From a virus, in IMG/VR virus record IMGVR_UViG_3300043409_001318, positions 1 through 64,000 of that record: a stretch of 64,000 bases of DNA; one strand, written 5' to 3'. The notes under the pieces are model-generated. The model ran no database searches and was not told the DNA's origin. It was given only the letters and a program-made list of their open reading frames with translations. This document shows, piece by piece, positions 43,284-51,195 of the stretch. The number at the start of each line of letters is the position of its first letter. Position 1 is the stretch's first letter. Both the position numbers and the translations under genes were made by a program.

Positions 43284-46108
43284 TGTCGAAGAACACTCAT
43301 CATTATAACTGGAATTTGTGGTCAAGCAAGAACAAAAAGTTAACAGAAAGAAAGAAAGTTTTGTTAAAAGAGATGGACGAGCAGTTTATTGATATGATAG
43401 AACCAGCTATTATTGCTGCTGGTTCGGGAGCAAATAAAAACTTTGCTCCTTATTTTAATAACAAGAATAGACTTGTAATTAATTATGATGAATCAAAAGT
43501 TAATTATATTGCTACATTAGGCGCATTATGTAGTAATTACATTAAAGAAACAATAGCAAGACAATCCAAATCTTATCAAGCTACTGATGTTTATAAACAA
43601 GATAGACAACAAGTAGATGATATATTAGCAAAAGTAAGAGAGGATGATCCCCACTCTCATTACAGAGAAGAAAGGTTATTTGGTTATGTGAGATATCCAG
43701 TATTAGATTCTATTAACTTTAATATATCACAAAAAGAAACTATACAAACTGGTGTGGGCGTTGGTGGTGTTGGAACAATAGAGAAAAAAATAACTATATA
43801 TGAACCTGTTCTTGAATATAAAGTCACTAAACCAATATTAATTGGAAGTGAAAAGTATTCAGATCTAAATAGACAAAGCACTACTACTTTTGTTTCTACT
43901 TTTGGAGAAATTCTTAACAGGAATAAAGAAAAAGAATTGTTTAATGAATGGAATGGAGCAAAAGGTATAAGTTCACTTAGAGAAAGTATTTGTCAAGATG
44001 GTGAGGTTGTTAAACAAGCTAAAAAAGAATTTCTTAAAATAAATGAAAGTACAGAAACTTTAAAATTATCATTAAGTAAAAGTTTAGAAGCAAAAGCAAG
44101 TGAATATTCTATTGTTATTTCAAGAGCACCTATCGATGTTTTAAGAATGTCCGACTTTGTTGGTATGGAGTCATGCCATTCTACTGGTCGTGAATATTTT
44201 TATTGTGCTCTTGCTGAATCAAGAAATCAAGGGGCTGTTGCTTATCTTGTAAAGACAGAAGATCTTAAAAAAGTAAATCTAAATGATGAAGAAATATTTA
44301 ATGACCGTCAAAGAAGGGTAGGAGGTATAAATCCAATATCAAGAGTTAGACTTAGAAGAATTTATGATGAAGCATTGAAAAGCGATTATATGGTTGTAGA
44401 AGACGCAATTTATGGTTCCAGAAAAGCTTTCTTTGTTGATACAATAAAAAAATGGGCTTCAAATATTCAAAAAGATGTGTTTGCTTTGGGAAACACACCA
44501 GAAGATATTTATATTCCAGATCCAGATGATATAACTTTAAAGGGTGGAAGTTATACTGACTTGGACCAAAGTGGTTTAGCAAAAGAAATAAGAGATATTA
44601 TTTCTAATTCTATTAAATTAAAATTTGGAAATGAGGTATTAGAACAATATAAAACACAAATTGAATCAATTCGATATATTCAATATACAGGTCAAGAAAA
44701 TGAAAATGAATTAAGTACAGATTGTAGTGATGCTGAAAACCTTAAAGATAGTTGGGAAGACACGGTAAGTAGAGTAGGATATGTTAGTAGTGTTGCGTTT
44801 GATGTAATTTGTAATGGTAGTGGTTTAGATCGTATAGAAATGAATATTGAATTAGAAAGTATTGTAATTGGTAATGGTGAAGAATATAATAATAAGAAAC
44901 GTCGTTTTAATATGACGAAAGTAAAAGAATTATTACAAGGTGGTCATTACCATACTTCATATAGAACCGATGCGATGTTAACAGAAAAGTTGGAAAAATA
45001 CTTTAATAAAATTCCTCACTTTAAAGATCTGGTAGGATATGATGTTGAAGGAAATGTTGTTATAAGTGATGATAGAATAGAGTATACAATAAAATTTATA
45101 GGTAATTATCCAACCTCAAGTGAAGCAGAATATTTATCCGGTAGATTTTATAATGTATTAAAGAAATATGATCTTTATGAATTTGAAGAAGTTTGTTTAG
45201 AATTTGCTGAAGAAATGGGATTGCTTGAAGACCAACCATTTGATATAGCAAACGAATATTCCTTAGAAAAATTTGCTGAAGATCTTTTTAAATCAAGAAA
45301 TCATTTTAGATATAATGAAGGAGAAAGTGAAGAAGGTACAAAAGACGTATATTCTTTAATGGGAAATCCAGAAGGACAAGGACCATCTACAAACAATTCT
45401 CCAATAATAGGAATTATTCCATTTGAATATGAACTTAGAGAGAAGTTTATGGAACTATTCCAATATGGCTCTACTAACTTTCAAGTTTCTTTTAGAAATA
45501 AATTTAGTAATAAAATGTATAAATTAAATTCTTCTGTTGATGAACTTGCTTTACCAAGAGAATATAGTAGTAGACAATATCAAATTCCTATGGGTAAACA
45601 AGGAGACTACGGAAAAGCACTAAGAGCCGTAGCACCATCAGCAAGGATGCCGGATGATGAAAGCTTAAGCATTGTTTTAACTGCTGGAGAAGAAAATACA
45701 TTCCAACAAGCACGAAATACAAAACAAATTGAAGTTAAATTATTGTTAGACATACACATAAATGAAGAAATGCAGTCCGAAAACGAAATTATGAGTACCA
45801 TGAACTTTATGGATATATATGGTGGCGAGAAGTATGATGAACTTATAGGCTTAGCCACAGAAGCATTTAAAGAAGCTTGGAAACAATTTGGATTTGAGAT
45901 GGATAGACTTATTTCTAAATTAAGTGAACCAAAACAAAAGAAACCAGATGATTTTTCTTCATTAGAAGCTGGTGTTCAAACAGGTAATCTTCCGCTTTAT
46001 ACTATGAAGTCTGTTGAACAACCAGAAGATAAGAACGAAGCAAAGAAGAATAAGAAACTACTTATTAATGAAAGATTTAAGCGTTTGCTAAGGAACATGA
46101 AAAAATGA
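43283..46108 (+). CDS. Large tagged protein, SCHS family copy 3
   Basis: Third paralogue, 941 aa, again in a TAATG overlap. The N terminus KKLTERKKVLLKEMDEQ is a tag variant. The block is SRAPIDVLRMSDFVG, S-Cys298-His-S, FYCALAESRNQGAVAY, DRQRRVGGI and RVRLRRIYD. The C terminus KKLLINERFKRLLRNM matches the end of the other copies. No enzyme family is recognised. The overlap at its end couples it to the phosphatase gene. Confidence 0.65.
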   Translation: MSKNTHHYNWNLWSSKNKKLTERKKVLLKEMDEQFIDMIEPAIIAAGSGANKNFAPYFNNKNRLVINYDESKVNYIATLGALCSNYIKETIARQSKSYQATDVYKQDRQQVDDILAKVREDDPHSHYREERLFGYVRYPVLDSINFNISQKETIQTGVGVGGVGTIEKKITIYEPVLEYKVTKPILIGSEKYSDLNRQSTTTFVSTFGEILNRNKEKELFNEWNGAKGISSLRESICQDGEVVKQAKKEFLKINESTETLKLSLSKSLEAKASEYSIVISRAPIDVLRMSDFVGMESCHSTGREYFYCALAESRNQGAVAYLVKTEDLKKVNLNDEEIFNDRQRRVGGINPISRVRLRRIYDEALKSDYMVVEDAIYGSRKAFFVDTIKKWASNIQKDVFALGNTPEDIYIPDPDDITLKGGSYTDLDQSGLAKEIRDIISNSIKLKFGNEVLEQYKTQIESIRYIQYTGQENENELSTDCSDAENLKDSWEDTVSRVGYVSSVAFDVICNGSGLDRIEMNIELESIVIGNGEEYNNKKRRFNMTKVKELLQGGHYHTSYRTDAMLTEKLEKYFNKIPHFKDLVGYDVEGNVVISDDRIEYTIKFIGNYPTSSEAEYLSGRFYNVLKKYDLYEFEEVCLEFAEEMGLLEDQPFDIANEYSLEKFAEDLFKSRNHFRYNEGESEEGTKDVYSLMGNPEGQGPSTNNSPIIGIIPFEYELREKFMELFQYGSTNFQVSFRNKFSNKMYKLNSSVDELALPREYSSRQYQIPMGKQGDYGKALRAVAPSARMPDDESLSIVLTAGEENTFQQARNTKQIEVKLLLDIHINEEMQSENEIMSTMNFMDIYGGEKYDELIGLATEAFKEAWKQFGFEMDRLISKLSEPKQKKPDDFSSLEAGVQTGNLPLYTMKSVEQPEDKNEAKKNKKLLINERFKRLLRNMKK

Positions 46109-46950
46109 TAATGGAAAGCATATTAAATAATTGGAAAGGCTTTCTCAAAGAAGGCTTTACAGAAGAAGGAACCCCAGACCTTAAATACTATGCTTTCGAT
46201 TGGGATGATAATATAGCCTTTATGCCTACCAAAATTATTCTTCTTGATACAGAGGGTAATGAAGTAGGGATGGCTACCGATCATTTTGCGGAGTATAGAA
46301 CAGAGATAGGTAAGAAAGAGTTTGAATATGAGGGGCACACAATAAAAGACTTTGCTCCATTCCCATTTAGAAATTTTAGAGTTGAAGGTGATACTCAATT
46401 CTTACAAGACGTTATGACTGCTAAATTAGGACCATCATTTCCAGACTTTAAAGAATGTGTTGAAGGTGCTTCTATATTTGCTATAATTACAGCAAGAGGT
46501 CATAATCCAGAAACTCTTAAAGAAGCTTGTAAAAAGTATATTCTTTCTGGTTATGGTGGAATTAATACAGAACAAGTTATATCAAATATTAAAAAATATA
46601 ATGAATTGTATAAATCTTCTGGCTCAACAGATAATTCTAAATTAGTAGATGATTATTTACAAATTTGTAAATTTCATCCTGTAACGTTTGGAGAAGGAAG
46701 CGCAGCAAACCCAGAGCAATTAAAAGTAGTTGCTTTAAATAACTTTATTCAATATGTTAATACAGAAGTAAAGAAAGTTAAAAAACACGCTCAAAAAGGT
46801 TCTAAAATTAAAATAGGTTTCTCCGACGATGATTTCAAGAATATTGAAGCGATGATATCTCACTTTGGGTCAAGAGACGAAAAAGGTAAATTTAAAGCTG
46901 GACGACCACAATCATTAAAGATAAAGTATACAGGCAAACCCCGTGGATAA
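46105..46950 (+). CDS. HAD-like phosphatase with N-terminal tag
   Basis: The tag ESILNNWKGFLKEG precedes a haloacid dehalogenase-type core: YAFDWDDN (motif I, nucleophile Asp), IITARG (motif II), a Lys-rich helix, and KIGFSDDD (motif IV). HAD enzymes hydrolyse phosphate esters; the substrate may be a DNA 3' end, nucleotide or protein. At 281 aa it has a large cap insert between motifs I and II. Similar proteins occur in T4-like marine phages. The tag suggests it is carried in the virion with the three large proteins before it. Confidence 0.75.
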   Translation: MIMESILNNWKGFLKEGFTEEGTPDLKYYAFDWDDNIAFMPTKIILLDTEGNEVGMATDHFAEYRTEIGKKEFEYEGHTIKDFAPFPFRNFRVEGDTQFLQDVMTAKLGPSFPDFKECVEGASIFAIITARGHNPETLKEACKKYILSGYGGINTEQVISNIKKYNELYKSSGSTDNSKLVDDYLQICKFHPVTFGEGSAANPEQLKVVALNNFIQYVNTEVKKVKKHAQKGSKIKIGFSDDDFKNIEAMISHFGSRDEKGKFKAGRPQSLKIKYTGKPRG

Positions 46951-47146
46951 GGATAAGCAAATCCAATTACTTCAAAATAAAATAAAGTTGTTAGAGGATT
47001 TGCTTACTGAGTCAAATGAAGAATGTAAATTACTTTGGGATTATTTGGATGAAGTAAGGGAAAATGAAAAAGCCCTTATGAAAGAAATACAAATTGCCGT
47101 AGATCACTATATTGTGACTAAAATGAAACCTGTTGGTGACGCTTAA
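46943..47146 (+). CDS. Small coiled-coil protein (GTG start)
   Basis: A 67-aa protein starting at GTG 46943 inside the end of the phosphatase gene. It is a single leucine-rich coiled coil (IQLLQNKIKLLEDLL). Small coiled-coil proteins of this kind are common in phages and have no set role. Confidence 0.55.
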   Translation: MDKDKQIQLLQNKIKLLEDLLTESNEECKLLWDYLDEVRENEKALMKEIQIAVDHYIVTKMKPVGDA

Positions 47147-47221
47147 ATAACTTTGTCTAACTTTGTCTATGCTTTTACCCTCTTATCAAAACTAATTACT
47201 TTCCTATGGGGGTAATATGAA

Positions 47222-47551
47222 TTGTCTAAACATAAGAAAAGAGGTATACAGGTAGGTGACCCTGTAAAACTAAAAATAAGCAGATCATCAAGACCACCAA
47301 GAAGAGTGGAAACCCCAGAAGAATTAGGGATAGGAACCGTTGTTGAAAAACTAACAGGACTTTTTCTATATCCTCACGAAAAAAATATTATATTTGAATA
47401 TGATAGCGAATTAGATCCTAATTATATTAGTTATAAAAGTTCCAAAGAAAAAGAAGTAGAACAAACTTCAATATGTAAAGTTTATTGGTTTGGAATAGAT
47501 AAAGACAAATGGGAATATGAAAAAGATTTAGAAGTCTTGACGGATAACTGA
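47222..47551 (+). CDS. Small SH3-like protein (TTG start)
   Basis: A 109-aa protein starting at TTG 47222 after TGGGGGT. It has IQVGDPVKLK and a central GIGTVVEKLTG with a Y-W-F end, which fits the small SH3/KOW-like family. It opens the accessory region. The preceding 75 bases hold a direct repeat of AACTTTGTCT and nothing else clear. Confidence 0.6.
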   Translation: MSKHKKRGIQVGDPVKLKISRSSRPPRRVETPEELGIGTVVEKLTGLFLYPHEKNIIFEYDSELDPNYISYKSSKEKEVEQTSICKVYWFGIDKDKWEYEKDLEVLTDN

Positions 47552-47570
47552 AAGGGGTTAAAGTGTGGCT

Positions 47571-47744
47571 ATGGAAAAGACTACAAGAAGCACTCAAAAG
47601 GGCTCTGCTCGTCGGGAACACTTTAAGAGGGGCAATACCCCATCTATGTGGAGAGGTTCAGCCAAGACCTTTACAGATAGGCGCAAGCAGGATAATAGAA
47701 ACAAGTGTCGTCGCAGAGGCCAAGAAAGAAATGAAGATATTTAG
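47571..47744 (+). CDS. Very basic 57-aa protein
   Basis: The frame from ATG 47571 (or GTG 47565, closer to the SD AAAGGGG) to TAG 47742 encodes a small protein with 20 Lys/Arg residues (for example TFTDRRKQDNRNKCRRRG). A longer frame covering the same bases (47563-47979) is only genuine from 47731 on. The basic charge suggests binding to nucleic acid or to an acidic partner. Not recognised. Confidence 0.55.
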   Translation: MEKTTRSTQKGSARREHFKRGNTPSMWRGSAKTFTDRRKQDNRNKCRRRGQERNEDI

Positions 47745-47979
47745 AACAGGTGATCTTGTAAGAACAATAGGTCATTGGGATGGTTGGGTTACCCTTGGAA
47801 TTGCTTATAGTTATGAAGATTGGTTAGAAGCTTCAAAAGAACAAGACAGCGAACACAATAGGCGTTATGTGTATATACAAACCATTTCGGGCAAGCAAGT
47901 AGAAAAACACCCAGAGTCCGGTTATGAATTAGGTGGGTTTTACCCAGATAATCTTGAAAGAATTTCCACAACGGAGTAA
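47731..47979 (+). CDS. Small SH3-like protein
   Basis: ATG 47731 gives an 82-aa protein, MKIFRTGDLVRTIGHWDGW, with a Y-V-Y-I-Q strand and a C-terminal G-F-Y-P-D-N-L-E-R-I-S. This is the common layout of the family (G-D-L-V, central beta, L-x-x-I/V-S end). It overlaps the basic protein by 14 bases. Confidence 0.65.
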   Translation: MKIFRTGDLVRTIGHWDGWVTLGIAYSYEDWLEASKEQDSEHNRRYVYIQTISGKQVEKHPESGYELGGFYPDNLERISTTE

Positions 47980-47981
47980 AA

Positions 47982-48107
47982 ATGGAAAAGAAGATGCGCG
48001 GATCTTATGTAGATGGTTCTTATGTTCCAGCACAAGAGGAGCAGGTAGTTGTTAAGGTTATTAGTCTTAAAAATCCAAAGACGCTTGACAATAAAGATAA
48101 GAAGTAA
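47982..48107 (+). CDS. 41-aa hypothetical protein
   Basis: Starts two bases after the previous stop, ATG 47982, stop TAA 48105-48107. The sequence begins MEKKMRGSYVDGSYVP and ends Lys/Asp-rich. It keeps the operon spacing and has a GGAG SD, so it is probably made; no function is visible. Confidence 0.45.
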   Translation: MEKKMRGSYVDGSYVPAQEEQVVVKVISLKNPKTLDNKDKK

Positions 48108-48119
48108 TAAGAGGGATTG

Positions 48120-48575
48120 ATGGAAAGAGAAGAATGGAAAAGTAATTTCACAGAAGAAATGAGAGAATATTTTTATCGTGCTCTCTTTTTCCATAAGAAG
48201 GACCATAGAAATAAGAAGAATTCACTTAACAGAATTGTATATAAATATATAATTCCTAAACATGAATTAGAAAACATAGAATATTATAGTATAATCCCAA
48301 CTGAAGGCGAATATAAAAGAGTAATAACAAATCGTAATTTTGTTAAATACTGCGAAAGAAGAAACAAAAGATTTAATGTTGGCGATTTGGTTTGGTATAT
48401 GTTACACTATGGTCCAAGTAAAGAACGTGTCGCTATCGTTACAAATATACGAGATTATTCAAGTGGTTGGATATACACCATTAAATATATTGCTAATGGT
48501 GATGAAGTATCAGTATCCTCCGATGGAGTTATAGGTGTTGAAGCCAGAAATCTTGATAAAGAAAATGACTATTAG
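48120..48575 (+). CDS. SH3-like protein with helical N-terminal extension
   Basis: The 151-aa protein has a charged helical N-terminal half and a C-terminal SH3-like part, FNVGDLVWYMLHYGPSKE, IVTNIRDYSSGWIY, then a final V-E-A-R-N-L. ATG 48120 is used after AAGAGGGAT. It is the largest family member and the last gene before the structured RNA region. Confidence 0.6.
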   Translation: MEREEWKSNFTEEMREYFYRALFFHKKDHRNKKNSLNRIVYKYIIPKHELENIEYYSIIPTEGEYKRVITNRNFVKYCERRNKRFNVGDLVWYMLHYGPSKERVAIVTNIRDYSSGWIYTIKYIANGDEVSVSSDGVIGVEARNLDKENDY

Positions 48576-48583
48576 AAACTCCT

Positions 48584-48614
48584 TGACTTTGTTAATAAAA
48601 GTGTTATATATAAT
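48584..48614 (+). promoter_or_regulatory. Strong sigma70-like promoter before the RNA element
   Basis: TTGACT (48584-48589) with TATATA at 48607 (17-base spacer) or TATAAT at 48609 (19-base). It would start RNA near 48620, just before the structured region and the tdk gene. Confidence 0.7.
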
Positions 48615-48652
48615 TGTTGGCTATTTGATAGGTTTGGCTTATAGAGGTTTTG

Positions 48653-48880
48653 TGGGTTAGGGATTAGATAGACTTTAAATATATATTTGTTTAGGTTGTA
48701 GGCTACTATCAACCTTGTTACCTCCAAACACTAGGTTTAAATCTAAGGGATTACCTATTAATTCCTGTTTGACGATTTAAACTGAAGTTGGGTTTGTGTG
48801 GAAGGGCAGTAACGTAAATTAGAATGTAGCTAGTCCGAGAGTAACAAAGATACTCTTACTTTTATCTAATCCCTAATCCA
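48653..48880 (+). ncRNA. Candidate structured RNA of about 230 nt (leader or small RNA)
   Basis: No open frame fills the 325 bases between 48576 and 48900. An 18-bp helix with one G-T pair joins 48653-48670 (TGGGTTAGGGATTAGATA) with 48863-48880 (TATCTAATCCCTAATCCA). Inside it are at least three local helices: AGGTTG 48693-48698 with CAACCT 48710-48715; GTTTAAATC 48735-48743 with GATTTAAAC 48774-48782; AGAGTA 48838-48843 with TACTCT 48851-48856. A strong promoter precedes it, and the thymidine kinase ATG lies 20 bases after it. It does not look like tmRNA, RNase P RNA or a known riboswitch to me. It may be a riboswitch-like leader, a stable small RNA, or both. Confidence 0.6.
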
Positions 48881-48900
48881 TTTTACTACATGAGGTTTAA

Positions 48901-49425
48901 ATGCTGGAAGTTATTTGTGGTGGAATGTTTGCCGGTAAATCCGAACTTCTTATCCAAAGACTAAATCGAGCTGGATATGCGAAGAAGAATATTATTGCTT
49001 TTAAGCCAGCAATAGATAATCGATATTCAATAACCGAAATTGCTTCTCATTCGGGACATACCTATAAATCAGTAGCAGTTAAATCGGCTACTGATATTAC
49101 CGATTACATTACAAATGATATTGATGTAATTGGAATTGATGAAGCACAATTCTTTGATGATTATATTATTGAACTTGTTGAGATATTATCCAGCAAAGTT
49201 GATATTTATGTAGCAGGATTAGATTTAGATAGTGCTGGTAAGCCGTTTGGTAGTATGCCTTACTTGCTTGCTATCGCTGATAAGGTTACTAAGGTATCTG
49301 CCGTCTGTATGAAGTGTGGTGCTGATGCTACACGTTCTCAAAGACTTGTTGATAGTAAAGAACAGGTTATGGTAGGAGCAAATGGAACCTATGAAGCAAG
49401 ATGCCGAAAGTGTTGGACCCCCTAA
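48901..49425 (+). CDS. tdk: Thymidine kinase (type II)
   Basis: Phosphorylates thymidine to dTMP. The P-loop GGMFAGKSE is at residues 7-15, DEAQFF gives the Mg/Walker B motif, GLDLDSAGKPFG the lasso region, and two Cys pairs (CMKCG and CRKC) the structural zinc. The 174-aa length is slightly short of the 190-200 aa usual for this family, mostly at the C terminus. It complements the ThyX route for dTTP. It follows the candidate RNA element. Confidence 0.93.
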   Translation: MLEVICGGMFAGKSELLIQRLNRAGYAKKNIIAFKPAIDNRYSITEIASHSGHTYKSVAVKSATDITDYITNDIDVIGIDEAQFFDDYIIELVEILSSKVDIYVAGLDLDSAGKPFGSMPYLLAIADKVTKVSAVCMKCGADATRSQRLVDSKEQVMVGANGTYEARCRKCWTP

Positions 49426-49639
49426 ATATTCTCTTGGTCAAATAGTTGTAGCAGATCTTTCACTTGATAAGGTTATTGGTTATGTTATTGAAGTCCAAGA
49501 AGATAACTTTGGAAACTTTAATGGATGGTATAAAATATATGATCTTTATGCTGGAACATTTCCTCCACAATTTGAAGCAAAAGAGGATTGGATAGAAACC
49601 TATGAAGAATTTTCAGATCGGAGACATTCTAAAATATAA
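49382..49639 (+). CDS. Small SH3-like protein
   Basis: An 85-aa protein, start ATG 49382 with TAGGAG upstream inside tdk. YSLGQIVVADL, GYVIEVQEDN and W-Y-K-I-Y-D give the family pattern. It overlaps the genes on both sides by about 40 bases each. Confidence 0.6.
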   Translation: MEPMKQDAESVGPPKYSLGQIVVADLSLDKVIGYVIEVQEDNFGNFNGWYKIYDLYAGTFPPQFEAKEDWIETYEEFSDRRHSKI

Positions 49640-49817
49640 TAAGGGAGAGTATATTATTAATTACTTTCTTGTTGTTAATAGAACAGAAATCAAATCTAAT
49701 CTTCATCATGCTGGATATCTTGTCGAGTATAAGATAAAGAACATGGAAACAGATGGAATTAATATTATATTTAGTGATGATAAAGTTATAAGCAGATTTG
49801 TGAGGCAAAATGAATAA
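49602..49817 (+). CDS. Small SH3-like protein
   Basis: The 71-aa protein starts KNFQIGDILKYNKGEY and ends with SRFVRQNE. The FQIGDI opening is nearly the same as in the members at 55459, 62044 and 62393. Confidence 0.65.
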   Translation: MKNFQIGDILKYNKGEYIINYFLVVNRTEIKSNLHHAGYLVEYKIKNMETDGINIIFSDDKVISRFVRQNE

Positions 49818-50013
49818 TCAAATTAAACTTGGTGATATCGTTCATGTTGCGATGAACCCGGATATTATGGCTTACGTCACAGATATTCGTAGTCAAAAAG
49901 ATACACAAGAAGCATTTAAAAATCTATACTATGTTGAGTTTTTTAGTGGTCCCCTTACAGAAGGAAAGCATGTAACTTATTATTATGCTCACGAAATTAG
50001 AAAGGTTACTTAA
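49810..50013 (+). CDS. Small SH3-like protein
   Basis: The 67-aa protein has IKLGDIVHVAMNPDIMAYV, then YYVEFFSGP and HEIRKVT. It fits the family well, including the K-V-T/S end. It overlaps its neighbours by 8 and 1 bases. Confidence 0.65.
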   Translation: MNNQIKLGDIVHVAMNPDIMAYVTDIRSQKDTQEAFKNLYYVEFFSGPLTEGKHVTYYYAHEIRKVT

Positions 50014-50303
50014 TGCGCTGGAGATATGGAATAATTAAAGATACAAAAAAGCATAAATCAAAAGAATACACAGAATATTTTATTGGTGAAGTATATTATA
50101 CTGATGATCCAAATAAAGCAACAATGTGTTCCGGTGAAGGATATTTCCCCAGCATTGAAGAAGAAGCAATACCTCAAACAGAAGAACAAATTATTGAAGG
50201 ATTTAAGAAAGAAATCCAAAAGATTTTAAATGATATTGAAGGCAACAAAATAATTGATGCTGATGGTCCATTTGATAGATTGAAGAAGAAAGAAAGACCT
50301 TGA
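50013..50303 (+). CDS. Hypothetical protein
   Basis: A 96-aa protein with a beta-rich first half (WRYGIIKDTKKH, YFIGEVYYT) and a helical, acidic second half. The TGA stop overlaps the -35 box of the next promoter. Not recognised. Confidence 0.55.
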   Translation: MRWRYGIIKDTKKHKSKEYTEYFIGEVYYTDDPNKATMCSGEGYFPSIEEEAIPQTEEQIIEGFKKEIQKILNDIEGNKIIDADGPFDRLKKKERP

Positions 50304-50327
50304 CGATCTCTCTAAACTGATTAAGTA
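50300..50327 (+). promoter_or_regulatory. Phage promoter, TTGACG-16-TAAGTA
   Basis: TTGACG (50300-50305), 16-base spacer, TAAGTA (50322-50327). The -35 box contains the TGA of the gene before. Member of the set found across 50-64 kb. Confidence 0.65.
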
Positions 50328-50347
50328 GAAGAAGAAGGAGAAAGAAA

Positions 50348-50650
50348 ATGACCATTGACCTTGAGGATATCGAGTCACGCATCAAGCACACTTCCGAGAA
50401 CGACTATGCGTGGTTGCTGGGCACGCACGGGGGGGCTGCGCTCGTCGCGGAGGTGGAGCGTCTACGTCTTGACCTTGCTGATATTGAGCACGCCTATAAA
50501 TTTGCTTGCGATAAGGCAAAGTTGCTGGAGCGTCAAGCCGTGGTGGCGTGGCTGCGGGAGGAAGGTTCGATCAACAGTATACTATCACCGCTGAAAGGTG
50601 CAGCCGACGAGATCGAACGCGGCGACCACCTTAGAGAGAATGAAAAATGA
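50348..50650 (+). CDS. Hypothetical protein from a G+C-rich patch
   Basis: A 100-aa helical protein, MTIDLEDIESRIKH, with VAEVERLRLDLADIEHAYK and a C-terminal ERQAVVAWLREEG and ADEIERGDH. The last part recurs in many phage proteins and in the next gene. The middle of this gene is far richer in G+C than anything nearby, including a run of seven G, which suggests recent transfer from a G+C-rich phage or host. Confidence 0.65.
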   Translation: MTIDLEDIESRIKHTSENDYAWLLGTHGGAALVAEVERLRLDLADIEHAYKFACDKAKLLERQAVVAWLREEGSINSILSPLKGAADEIERGDHLRENEK

Positions 50651-50811
50651 ACATCGACAACACCGAACAGATTGGGGCTGATCGTGAACGTCAAGCAATT
50701 GTAATATTTCTGCGAGCAAGTGCGAAAAGCCGTGCAACAGGATCAGAAATAAGATTACTTCAAGATCAAGCAACGCGAATTGAACGAGGAGAACACCAAA
50801 ATGAAAGTTAA
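50647..50811 (+). CDS. 54-aa protein, paralogue of the previous gene's C terminus
   Basis: ATG 50647 overlaps the previous TGA. The product has ERQAIVIFLRASAKS and TRIERGEHQNE, matching ERQAVVAWLRE and DEIERGDHLREN of the gene before. It is likely a shortened copy that has lost the N-terminal helix and regained local A+T content. It overlaps the next gene by 11 bases. Confidence 0.6.
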   Translation: MNIDNTEQIGADRERQAIVIFLRASAKSRATGSEIRLLQDQATRIERGEHQNES

Positions 50812-51016
50812 AGCAACTCTATATATTCAAAAGATAATTTGGATTGAACATCAAGTAGAAGTAGAAGCATATAATAAAGATGAAATCAATAATGTAATTG
50901 AAGATGCTTTTGGTGATTGGTCCGATAAACAAGAAGATAATAATGATCCAGCAGTATCTTATGAACTTGATGATTATGGTTGGGAAGACCTTGACGAGAA
51001 CTTCAGCAAGGGATAA
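50801..51016 (+). CDS. Small acidic protein
   Basis: A 71-aa protein starting KVKATLYIQKIIWIEHQVEVEA, one strand pair and an acidic C terminus (DDYGWEDLDENF). ATG 50801 follows CGAGGAG. A strand-helix layout like phage HicB-like or ferredoxin-like small proteins is possible, not certain. Confidence 0.55.
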   Translation: MKVKATLYIQKIIWIEHQVEVEAYNKDEINNVIEDAFGDWSDKQEDNNDPAVSYELDDYGWEDLDENFSKG

Positions 51017-51039
51017 GATAGAAACATGAAGGAGAGAAG

Positions 51040-51129
51040 ATGCTGATCCTAATGATGTTTGCTTGTCTTATCCAAGATCGTTATATAAATCACGATACAA
51101 CAGAATTTGAGGATACCGCGACTGAATAA
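51040..51129 (+). CDS. 29-aa peptide
   Basis: ATG 51040 with AAGGAGAG ahead, stop TAA 51127-51129. The sequence LILMMFACLIQD is hydrophobic. It may be a true micro-protein because of its strong SD, but nothing else supports it. Confidence 0.35.
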   Translation: MLILMMFACLIQDRYINHDTTEFEDTATE

Positions 51130-51147
51130 AGAAAGTTAAAGAAACCC

Positions 51148-51176
51148 TTGACGAGAGACAACGAAGAGGGTACATT
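51148..51176 (+). promoter_or_regulatory. Phage promoter, TTGACG-17-TACATT
   Basis: TTGACG (51148-51153), 17-base spacer, TACATT (51171-51176), followed by GGGTGAGGAG and the ATG at 51196. Confidence 0.65.
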
Positions 51177-51195
51177 GAAAGGGTGAGGAGAAGAA

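Noticed and set aside
47563-47730. N-terminal extension of the SH3-like protein at 47731
   Set aside because: The same bases code in another frame for a basic 57-aa protein with a better start context, and family members start with the G-D-L-V region.
48653-48880. tmRNA or RNase P RNA as identity of the structured region
   Set aside because: No tRNA-like ends with a tag frame, and no RNase P core sequence such as the GAGGAAAGTCC region.
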